NCBI GenBank assembly: GCA_946407325.1
Contig: CAMJNN010000007.1
Coordinates: 1-32,200, forward strand
Source of the DNA: an uncultured Prevotellaceae bacterium
GTDB taxonomy: Bacteria; Bacteroidota; Bacteroidia; Bacteroidales; Bacteroidaceae
DNA length: 32,200 nt
Reading direction: 5' to 3'
Within the stretch, counting starts at the first letter, position 1; the number at the start of each line of letters is the position of its first letter. Below, one piece after another: positions 8,267 through 15,927 of this stretch. Made by a program: the position numbers and the translations under genes. The notes below the pieces were generated by a model, which saw nothing but the letters and a program-made list of their open reading frames with translations, searched no databases and had not been told where the DNA came from.

Positions 8267-9622
8267 CTATTTAATCCACCCCTTGTACTTAAAGTCACAA
8301 CTAGGCTTCCAATTATCACTTATACGGACATAAGTGGACTTCAGTTTATTCTGAATCCATTTTTCAATCAACTCATCTTGTTTCTTCTGAACCACCATCT
8401 CCTTAAGGCGCTGGTAATCGTCCGATACGGTGGCCTTATGACCTTTAACACGACTCTTGAGCTTCACTATCACGGTCTGTTCTTGTCCTGTACGAGGAGT
8501 CATATTGATGGCCTTTGAGATTTCTCCTACCTCCATGGTATCAACCACCTTGGCTATCTCAGAAGGCAGATCCTGCATTTCAAAACGTGAGGTCTGTGTA
8601 TTCTCATTGGGCAGCAAACCGCCATTATTGCGGGTGTTCTTATCGTCTGAGAAAGCATAGGCCGCTTCCTCAAAAGTAAACTTACCATTTCGCACCTCAT
8701 CAGCAATAGAATCCAAGAAAGCACGTGATTCTGTCAGTGCTTCTTCTGGCACATGGGGCTTTAGCAGAATATGTCGTACACGGATGCGGTCGCCACGCTT
8801 TTCAATCAACTGTATGATATGATAGCCAAATTCACTTTCTACCACCTTCGATATTTTATCGGGTGTCTGCAGATTAAACGCTACATTGGCAAAGGCTGGA
8901 TCCAACTCGCCACGCCCCATGAAACGTCCCAGGTCGCCGCCACTCATAGCTGATCCAGGATCCTCAGAATACAAGCGTGCCAACATGGTAAAGCTGTCGC
9001 CATTATTCACACGGTCGGTATATTCGCGCAGACGGCGTTTCACATCCTCTATCTCCTCTTGTGGGATCTTGGGTTTGCGAACCACAATCTCAACCTCAAC
9101 AGTAGTAGGAACATAAGGTATGCTATCCTGAGACAACGAACTATAATAACGACGAACTTCAGAAGGAGTAGTCTTTATGTCTCCCACAATCTTCTGTTGC
9201 ATTTTTTGCACAGTCAAACCTTCACGTGCACTGACACGCAATTGTTCACGAATCTGAGAAAGGGTCTTATTGAAGTATTCTTCCATCTTCTCACGAGAAC
9301 CAATGTTCTGAATGTACAAGTTGGTCATGTACTCAACACGTTGCAGCACCTCTGCATCACTTACCTCCACACTATCAAGCTCTGCCTGATGCAGGAACAG
9401 CTTCTGTACGGCCATCTCCTCTGGCAACACACAATAGGGGTCTTTGTCAAACTTACGCCCTTCATACAAAGCACTCAGTCTGGCTTCTTCCACTTCTGAC
9501 TTCCAGATAGCCTCATCGCCCACTACCCATGCCACTTCATCAATCACATTGTCTTGTGCCATAGCTGTATTACACCAGCCAAAGAGCAAGGCAGCCATTA
9601 TTGTTCTTACAAGTATCTTCAT
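8267..9622 (-). CDS. SurA-like periplasmic peptidyl-prolyl isomerase with two parvulin repeats
   Basis: A 451-residue exported protein with a signal peptide ending near AMAQ (residue 23). It has a SurA-N-like helical domain (about 25-170) and two parvulin/PpiC domains. The first includes SEDPGSAMSGGDLGRF and FGYHIIQLIEKR; the second starts at RVRHILLKP and includes NNGGLLPN. A C-terminal helix follows. SurA chaperones unfolded outer-membrane proteins through the periplasm. Domain order and length fit SurA rather than single-domain PpiC. It sits in the guaB-to-mutL operon, 98 nt after the second parvulin-type gene and 28 nt before the OstA-like gene. I saw no convincing promoter in the 98-nt gap, only a TATCTTCG that misses the -7 consensus by one base and lacks a -33 box. 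Confidence 0.9.
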   Translation of the reverse strand: MKILVRTIMAALLFGWCNTAMAQDNVIDEVAWVVGDEAIWKSEVEEARLSALYEGRKFDKDPYCVLPEEMAVQKLFLHQAELDSVEVSDAEVLQRVEYMTNLYIQNIGSREKMEEYFNKTLSQIREQLRVSAREGLTVQKMQQKIVGDIKTTPSEVRRYYSSLSQDSIPYVPTTVEVEIVVRKPKIPQEEIEDVKRRLREYTDRVNNGDSFTMLARLYSEDPGSAMSGGDLGRFMGRGELDPAFANVAFNLQTPDKISKVVESEFGYHIIQLIEKRGDRIRVRHILLKPHVPEEALTESRAFLDSIADEVRNGKFTFEEAAYAFSDDKNTRNNGGLLPNENTQTSRFEMQDLPSEIAKVVDTMEVGEISKAINMTPRTGQEQTVIVKLKSRVKGHKATVSDDYQRLKEMVVQKKQDELIEKWIQNKLKSTYVRISDNWKPSCDFKYKGWIK

Positions 9623-9720
9623 GTCTTATAAATTGTTCTATTTTATATTTCAAGCTACGAAGATAAGGTTTTATTTGCTTATCTCCTTCATGATTAACGG
9701 TTTTTAATGAGATTTCAACA

Positions 9721-11118
9721 TCATTTTTGCTTTCGAAGTACTGATAGCCACTCATCTGAGAGATATCGTTCATAATCTTGTGTCAGCTGGTCCTTCACCT
9801 CATGATAGTCTTCAGGACCGTTTATTTTCTTACCCACCGTTAGGGCAACCGGATAGCCAGTCAAGGGAACAGCCTTTCCACTCTTGAATTCCAGTTCGTC
9901 AACAAAGGCATTCATACCTACAACATAAACGCCCTGTTCCACCAGTACCTTATCACGTGTCTTATCGTCCAATAACTTCTCGGCATCTGTCCACTCTACG
10001 TTGCGTAATTTCTTCACAACCTTGCTCACTTTCTTAGCCGTTTTCTTGTCGGCCGCATGGATCACAGCTCCTCTGAATCGGGGTGCTGACCAGCGGTAAT
10101 TCTTCTGGTGGGTAGAGAAATAGGCCTGCAAACCAACCTCATCGGTCTGACTGGGCACACGCACATGCTGGTTGTATGCTTCCTCTGCCAATAATCTGTC
10201 GGCAAGGGTTTGCACTGACTGTGCATAATCTGGGCGTTCCTTCAGGTGATTAGCTTCGCAATCAAGCACACATTTGGTAACAAAGGCCTCATATTGCAAT
10301 CGCACGTTCAAAGGGTAAGTTTGTGCGAAGCGCGCAAACTGCTCACCTGTATAGGCTTTATCCTCCAAAGTGAAAAGTGTCCCACTTACCTTCCCTTCAC
10401 GATAAAGACGATTCACCATTTGCTGGTTTTCCGAGAAAGAATATGTCTTCTTGAGTTGATCTACTTGCTGGGCCGATTGTTTATTGGGGAAAATATTCTC
10501 CTTTAAAAGATGCACAAAGGCTGTATTATAAGCGACATCGTCTACCTGTCGTTCATCCATTACCTGAATGATATGAATACCAAGGGGAGAGAGGAAGGGT
10601 TGGGAGATCTGACCTTGTTGCAGGGCAAAGGCCGCCTGTTCCATCTCGTCGGTCATGTCCAGACGATGCATCCACTCAACAACTTGAGTATCGGAATATC
10701 GGTTCATTAGCGCCTCGAAATCAGCACCACTTGCGAGTGCATTACTGATAGAGTCCATGCGTTGCTGCCACAGATTGAGTTCTGTATTCATCACATGCTG
10801 TGTCATGGCATGAAATATCTGCCTAACCAGTAATTGCTTGTCGCCCTTGGTAGCAACAGTTTTATTGAAAGCATCGTTGGCTAGTTGGATTACATTTTGC
10901 TCTTCAAACATGTACTTCCCCGCCAGCTCCTGCTTATAGGCCTCTAAAGTGCGTTGATAAGCTTCATTGTTGTCAAGGCCTTCTGCCCGTGCAGCTCGCG
11001 CCATGAGTTCAATGTCTGTCTGGGCGCAAATCGTCGTGTTCAGAAAAAAGGAGAAAAGGCTTAGCAGGATTGCCTGCAAAGCCCTTTGCTCCCAATATAT
11101 TGTCTTCTTTATCCGCAT
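9721..11118 (-). CDS. Divergent exported parvulin-type (PpiC/SurA-like) protein
   Basis: A 465-residue protein with a signal peptide (hydrophobic about 14-30, cleavage near TICAQ). The middle of the chain has a PpiC-like outline: VRQIFHAMTQ at the domain entry, then a GADFEALMNRYSD helix, FALQQGQISQPFLSPLGIHIIQVMDERQ, the last being a clear parvulin C-terminal strand. The GG-D-LGxF segment normally found between them is not recognisable, so isomerase activity is doubtful. A long C-terminal region (about 310-465) has no motif I can name. The gene begins 12 nt after guaB and precedes the SurA-like gene, a pairing that suggests a second envelope chaperone. Exported parvulin relative: good confidence. 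Catalytic status: uncertain. Confidence 0.8.
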   Translation of the reverse strand: MRIKKTIYWEQRALQAILLSLFSFFLNTTICAQTDIELMARAARAEGLDNNEAYQRTLEAYKQELAGKYMFEEQNVIQLANDAFNKTVATKGDKQLLVRQIFHAMTQHVMNTELNLWQQRMDSISNALASGADFEALMNRYSDTQVVEWMHRLDMTDEMEQAAFALQQGQISQPFLSPLGIHIIQVMDERQVDDVAYNTAFVHLLKENIFPNKQSAQQVDQLKKTYSFSENQQMVNRLYREGKVSGTLFTLEDKAYTGEQFARFAQTYPLNVRLQYEAFVTKCVLDCEANHLKERPDYAQSVQTLADRLLAEEAYNQHVRVPSQTDEVGLQAYFSTHQKNYRWSAPRFRGAVIHAADKKTAKKVSKVVKKLRNVEWTDAEKLLDDKTRDKVLVEQGVYVVGMNAFVDELEFKSGKAVPLTGYPVALTVGKKINGPEDYHEVKDQLTQDYERYLSDEWLSVLRKQK

Positions 11119-11130
11119 GGATAATGATAT

Positions 11131-12618
<1,488 letters not shown>

Positions 12619-12635
12619 TTAGATTTTATTGCGTG

Positions 12636-12666
12636 CAAATATACGCATTTTTCGCGAAACTGCGAA
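12636..12666 (-). promoter_or_regulatory. Bacteroidetes-type promoter for guaB and downstream genes
   Basis: Read on the minus strand, TATATTTG (12643-12636) is an exact -7 box. TTCG at 12666-12663 lies 19 nt further upstream, one base away from the usual TTTG -33 element. Initiation near 12630 would leave a leader of only about 23 nt, too short for a riboswitch or attenuator. Confidence 0.7.
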
Positions 12667-12691
12667 AGATTGCCCTACTTTTTTTCTAATG

Positions 12692-13819
12692 TCAGAAGTC
12701 CTGTTGCTTTATCCAAGTAGTGACACTGATACCTGTAAAGCGTTTAAAATTGATAGCGAAAGTGCTATAACTGCTGAATCCGCTTTGTTCTGATAGCTCC
12801 AGCACAGACGGCCGCTTCTCTGAAGCCTGTTGCTGGTCGGCATTGCCCTTTACATTCATCATTTCTCGGTAGAGGCGCATAAAATGCTCTATGCGAAGAT
12901 TGTTGATGTAAGTGTTATAGGCTATGCCTTGCTGGGCAAAGTAGGTACTGAGATAGGTACGATTGGTGCCTAATGTTAGTGCTAATTCCACCAATGTAAT
13001 ATCTTGCTTTAGATATAGTTGAGTGGCTTCGCATCGTTGTTCAAGCAATGCCCCAATATTATCGCGAATGTTGAGTTTCTTTTCTGTCTCTTCATCTTCC
13101 TGCAACTGTTGGGTAGTTTCGTCGTCCAACTGTTGCAGGGTCTCCACACGCCAAAGAATGAAACCAATAATAATGAGTGTATTGATCTGGGCAAAATACT
13201 CAGTAGCAAGAGCTCCTTCGTTGTTTGTGTATCCTAAATAAACAAACAGGATTACTGCAAGCAGCACCAGACTCTGCCACACCTCTTTATGCTGCAAATC
13301 GGCGTAGTTGTCGTGCAACCATCGGCCATACTGTCTGAGTGCATATAAATAATATATAATAAAGGTAGTGGCAATAACAATAGTGTAATCATTATTATTG
13401 AACCACCCAAAACTTCCATCGTGATTAACTATTCGGATGACAGCCACCACAACAAAAGGTATCATGGCCACAGCAACAGGCCACAATGGACGTTTGCGGT
13501 CTTGCAACATGCGAATCAGCACTATCATCATCAAAGGGAATAGTGTTAGACGGTCGAGTGTTACTGCAATGACATCTCGCATGAAACGATCGTCAGTAAG
13601 CCAATAGATGCCTAGTACTACCCACCAAACATGACTGGCAGCCACAGACGCCATAAAAGCAGCGGCCCAGCGTCTCAAAGAAACGGGGGGTGTAACTTTT
13701 GATGACATCACATTGCCACGGGAGAATAATAAATAAAGGCAGGCTACTACAGCAAGCAAAGCTGCACCTCCATAAAGCATGAGGAATAGGATGTCATTTA
13801 ACCCTTCGTGTTCGTACAT
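12692..13819 (-). CDS. Membrane-bound AraC-family transcription regulator
   Basis: The 375-residue protein has an unusual layout: about seven hydrophobic segments (roughly 10-32, 51-74, 84-104, 110-131, 142-164, 179-197, 206-226), a charged linker rich in Glu and Gln (about 227-255), and a C-terminal AraC/XylS-type double helix-turn-helix. The latter includes LVELALTLGTNRTYLSTYF and ends with FSSYSTFAINFKRFTGISVTTW, the family's second-helix signature. Such proteins are thought to sense a signal at the membrane and bind DNA while anchored; the ligand is unknown. It is alone in its transcript: guaB has its own promoter 85 nt downstream, and the upstream gene is divergent. A run of six C lies in the coding strand at 13685-13690. 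The 115-aa divergent gene is a candidate target. Confidence 0.88.
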   Translation of the reverse strand: MYEHEGLNDILFLMLYGGAALLAVVACLYLLFSRGNVMSSKVTPPVSLRRWAAAFMASVAASHVWWVVLGIYWLTDDRFMRDVIAVTLDRLTLFPLMMIVLIRMLQDRKRPLWPVAVAMIPFVVVAVIRIVNHDGSFGWFNNNDYTIVIATTFIIYYLYALRQYGRWLHDNYADLQHKEVWQSLVLLAVILFVYLGYTNNEGALATEYFAQINTLIIIGFILWRVETLQQLDDETTQQLQEDEETEKKLNIRDNIGALLEQRCEATQLYLKQDITLVELALTLGTNRTYLSTYFAQQGIAYNTYINNLRIEHFMRLYREMMNVKGNADQQQASEKRPSVLELSEQSGFSSYSTFAINFKRFTGISVTTWIKQQDF

Positions 13820-13838
13820 GTGAATTCATTTTTGTTGA

Positions 13839-13846
13839 CAAAGGTA
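13839..13846 (-). promoter_or_regulatory. Possible -7 box for the AraC-type gene
   Basis: On the minus strand TACCTTTG is an exact TAnnTTTG match, placed so that the leader would be only about 15 nt. I found no TTG at the expected distance upstream, so the promoter may be weak or activator-dependent. Confidence 0.5.
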
Positions 13847-13936
13847 CTTACATTTCCGTTGAAATCGGTCTATTTTGACTCTCAGAATTTACAAAAAGTT
13901 GCAATAATTACAGAAATAATACTATTTTATTCTATA

Positions 13937-13945
13937 GGGGGGGGG
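13937..13945. repeat. Homopolymer run of nine G
   Basis: Nine consecutive G lie between the two divergent genes, ending 17 nt before the -7 box TATATTTG (13963-13970). They therefore occupy the place where the -33 element of that promoter would be expected. Runs of this length are prone to slippage during replication. Confidence 0.85.
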
Positions 13946-13962
13946 TAATAGGTATTTATTAT

Positions 13963-13970
13963 TATATTTG
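13963..13970 (+). promoter_or_regulatory. Probable -7 box of the promoter for the 115-aa gene
   Basis: TATATTTG matches TAnnTTTG exactly. The -33 region is taken up by the G9 run instead of TTG. Initiation near 13977 would give a leader of about 94 nt. Confidence 0.6.
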
Positions 13971-13971
13971 T

Positions 13972-14017
13972 CATTGAAAAGAATGAAGGGAGCTACCTTT
14001 AGCACAGCGTTTCAATG
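13972..14017 (+). other. Predicted stem-loop at the 5' end of the leader of the 115-aa gene
   Basis: CATTGAAA (13972-13979) and TTTCAATG (14010-14017) form a perfect 8-bp stem. Inside it AAGG (13986-13989) can pair with CCTT (13996-13999) around a GAGCTA loop. The structure begins where transcription should start, so it could protect or regulate the transcript. It matches no riboswitch class that I know. Confidence 0.4.
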
Positions 14018-14070
14018 GGTATGCCCCTCATCATAATACTTAATTAACGGGAATAAAAGATACATTATTA

Positions 14071-14418
14071 ATGGAAGAAGGAAAGATATATGTTCCAAAA
14101 GAGGGTGAGAATATACTAACTTTCGTACGCCGTATTATTGCCGAACAACCCAACCCCGAACCGCTTCACATCGTGGGACAGTTAGTTGAGATAGTCATAA
14201 GCGAACTGAAAGGGCGAAAGTGCCAGGCGAGTATTGAAGTATCAGCAAAAAGTTTGGCTGTAACACTCCGCCACGAAGGTAAACCCATCGAGGAACGCAT
14301 GGTTATGCTCATGAGCGATCATACCGACCATATCTTCTACATGCCTGACAATTCCGATTACAACTGGAAGCTTATTATCCAACGTGACATCCCTCGACTC
14401 TATGTCAAGTCGAAGTGA
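14071..14418 (+). CDS. Orphan 115-residue protein of unknown function
   Basis: A single-gene transcript bounded by its own -7 box and a strong terminator, so it is probably a real gene. The 115-residue product has no signal peptide and no hydrophobic segment, and should be cytoplasmic. It has an N-terminal part (PKEGENILTFVRRIIAEQ), a helix-like HIVGQLVEIVISELKG, then two beta-like stretches (ASIEVSAKSLAVTLRHEG and NWKLIIQRDIPRLYV). The helix-then-strands order loosely recalls the small GHKL/RsbW-like ATPase fold, but the Asn of the N-box and the DxGxG motif are not visible, so I do not assign it. It is divergent from the membrane-bound AraC-type regulator, which may control it. Confidence 0.75.
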   Translation: MEEGKIYVPKEGENILTFVRRIIAEQPNPEPLHIVGQLVEIVISELKGRKCQASIEVSAKSLAVTLRHEGKPIEERMVMLMSDHTDHIFYMPDNSDYNWKLIIQRDIPRLYVKSK

Positions 14419-14454
14419 CGGAAAGAGAAAGAGCTTATATCTTGCTTCATTAGA

Positions 14455-14498
14455 CAACACTCCCTTTGGCATCAATAATGTCAAGGGAGTTGTTTTTT
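14455..14498 (+). terminator. Rho-independent terminator after the 115-aa gene
   Basis: A stem is formed by ACACTCCCTT on the left and AAGGGAGTTGT on the right, with one bulged base and a loop of about 16 nt. It is followed directly by six T (14493-14498). It lies 37 nt after the stop codon and is the clearest terminator in the window. Confidence 0.85.
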
Positions 14499-14530
14499 AT
14501 ACCAACAAACGAAGCATTTGCATACGTCAC

Positions 14531-14862
14531 GCAAAGCATTGCCTTCTGTCTTGCAGCCTTTCTTCTACTATAAGACACCTGATTTTCTGCTAATTGCAGT
14601 TTTTGACGATAATGCCTCCCATCACCCGTCGGAGACTTTGCTATGGGTCGTCGGAAGGCTTGTTATGAGTCATCGCAGTATCTCCTATAGGGGTATGGCA
14701 GATACTGCGACGGGTGATAGCAGATACTGCGGCCAGTGGTGGCAAGCTTTCCCTTCTGTAATAGCAAGCTTTCCGTCACCTCATAGCAACCTTTAGAATG
14801 ACCGATAGAAGATACTGCAATGAAAAACAGCTTGGCTTGATGCTACCTTGCTATATCACTCA
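14531..14862. repeat. Degenerate 22-bp periodic array with inverted and direct blocks
   Basis: The gap between the terminator of the 115-aa gene and the convergent rhodanese gene is filled with back-to-back 22-bp units. Each has an 8-nt head, a hinge close to ATAGCA and an 8-nt tail of one of two kinds, GATACTGC or AGCTTTCC. Direct units begin at 14687, 14709, 14731, 14753, 14775 and 14797. Hinges read ATGGCA, ATAGCA, GTGGCA, ATAGCA, ATAGCA, ATAGAA. Inverted units occupy 14609-14630, 14631-14652, 14653-14674 and 14675-14696. A partial direct unit lies at about 14542-14564 (sharing CTTCTGT and GCA-CTTTC with the 14753 unit), and a decayed inverted unit at 14841-14862 runs across the rhodanese stop. 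There are no spacers and no open frame is kept. I do not recognise the family. Confidence 0.8.
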
Positions 14863-15242
14863 ACTGGATAATCGGCTGCTTGCCACGCCAGGATACCGCC
14901 CTCTAGTTCTACCACTTGCATAAATCCATTTTTTACTAATATCTCTGCAGCAGAGTGACTGCGCTTGCCACTGCGACAATAAAGTGCTACGGGCTTGTCT
15001 TTTTGTAACTGAGCCTCAGCATTGGCCAAAAAACCGTCAGGGTCTGTACGGTAGTCTATCATCACGGCTCCCTGAATGTGACCTGCCTCGAACTCTTCAG
15101 GGGTACGAACATCAAGTATCTGAACGTCTGTATGCGTGATGAACTCTGCAAACTCTTTTGATGGAATCACACTCATACCTTCGGTAGCGGGTTGGCATGC
15201 ACCAAATAGAAAGGAAAGAAAAGCAACGATGGATAATTTCAT
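14856..15242 (-). CDS. Rhodanese-domain lipoprotein
   Basis: The 128-residue protein starts with a lipoprotein signal ending in LFGAC, with Cys16 as the predicted lipidated residue. It then consists of one rhodanese domain: VQILDVRTPEEFEAGHIQGAV (about 40-60), the active-site loop CRSGKRS with Cys89, and the closing GGILAW. Single-domain rhodaneses carry a persulfide on this Cys, but the sulfur acceptor is unknown. The active-site loop is intact, so it should be catalytically competent. It is the last gene of the operon that begins with the PASTA gene, 11 nt after the NigD-like lipoprotein gene. A decayed unit of the 22-bp array overlaps its last codons. Confidence 0.88.
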   Translation of the reverse strand: MKLSIVAFLSFLFGACQPATEGMSVIPSKEFAEFITHTDVQILDVRTPEEFEAGHIQGAVMIDYRTDPDGFLANAEAQLQKDKPVALYCRSGKRSHSAAEILVKNGFMQVVELEGGILAWQAADYPVE

Positions 15243-15253
15243 ATCAGATATTA

Positions 15254-15913
15254 TTAGTTATTATATACAAAGGAATAATCACGGGAAATACCCTCATAGT
15301 CCATATAGTTAATCTGGATGTCCAAATTCCGGACAGAGGAATCAAGATATGAGGACAAGGGTAATGATGCATAGGCACGTGTCTCATATACTTGGGCATC
15401 ATGATTATCATTGTGATGGATGCTAAAAACCACATGGGAGATACCGGAAGCATCGACAGGTGTAACCGTTTCTTCCAAAAAAGTGATACGATGCATCTTC
15501 CCTCCTCCTTTTACTAGCAACACCATGTTGACATATTGATGGCCCAGCCAGGCACTTTGCATAATAATAGGTGCCGTTGTGACACTATCGACATATTGAG
15601 AAGCGGGTACTGGTTTGTGGGAGATGGCTTTAACAAACGAATGTACTTTCACATTGTCGGAAGACAAATCCTCGTAGTAACCCATCAGACGGGACAAAGT
15701 GTCTGGTTTCAATTTCGTGAGTTGATCACCCCATTGGGTAACCACACGCCTTGCACCATCATCGGTTATGATATAATTCAGCAAACTATCTGCTTTGGCA
15801 AAACCGCTGAAGAACTCTTCTTTTACGGAAGGATAATGATAGGTATCTTTACCACATGATGCCAAAAACGACACCATCAATAAACATACCATAGACCATA
15901 GATACTTCCTCAT
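15254..15913 (-). CDS. NigD-like lipoprotein (tentative)
   Basis: A 219-residue protein with a clear lipoprotein signal: basic start, hydrophobic core, and lipobox LASC with Cys20. The mature part is soluble and beta-rich. The first section (about 45-95, including TDDGARRVVTQW and RLMGYYEDLSSDNVKV) resembles the OB-like N-terminal domain of the NigD-like family found in Bacteroidetes. The second (about 110-219, including SHVVFSIHHNDN and DIQINYMDYEG) fits its beta-sandwich C-terminal domain. I base this on overall pattern rather than a decisive motif. NigD-like proteins have no established biochemical role. Gaps of 14 nt and 11 nt to its neighbours place it firmly in the operon; it is probably anchored to the periplasmic or outer-membrane face. 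Confidence 0.7.
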   Translation of the reverse strand: MRKYLWSMVCLLMVSFLASCGKDTYHYPSVKEEFFSGFAKADSLLNYIITDDGARRVVTQWGDQLTKLKPDTLSRLMGYYEDLSSDNVKVHSFVKAISHKPVPASQYVDSVTTAPIIMQSAWLGHQYVNMVLLVKGGGKMHRITFLEETVTPVDASGISHVVFSIHHNDNHDAQVYETRAYASLPLSSYLDSSVRNLDIQINYMDYEGISRDYSFVYNN

Positions 15914-15927
15914 AATGCAAAAGGGGC

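Noticed and set aside
9570..9773. Frameshift or broken gene at the junction of the two parvulin-type genes
   Set aside because: Both genes have complete, plausible ends (stop at 9721, signal peptide from 9622); the open frame across the gap has no similarity to the family.
12692..14418. Toxin-antitoxin or defence module (regulator plus small protein)
   Set aside because: The small protein has no toxin motif, the genes are divergent and separately terminated, and the regulator is a membrane AraC type.
14531..14862. CRISPR array
   Set aside because: Units are 22 bp, degenerate, contiguous and partly inverted; there are no unique spacers of constant length and no cas genes in the window.
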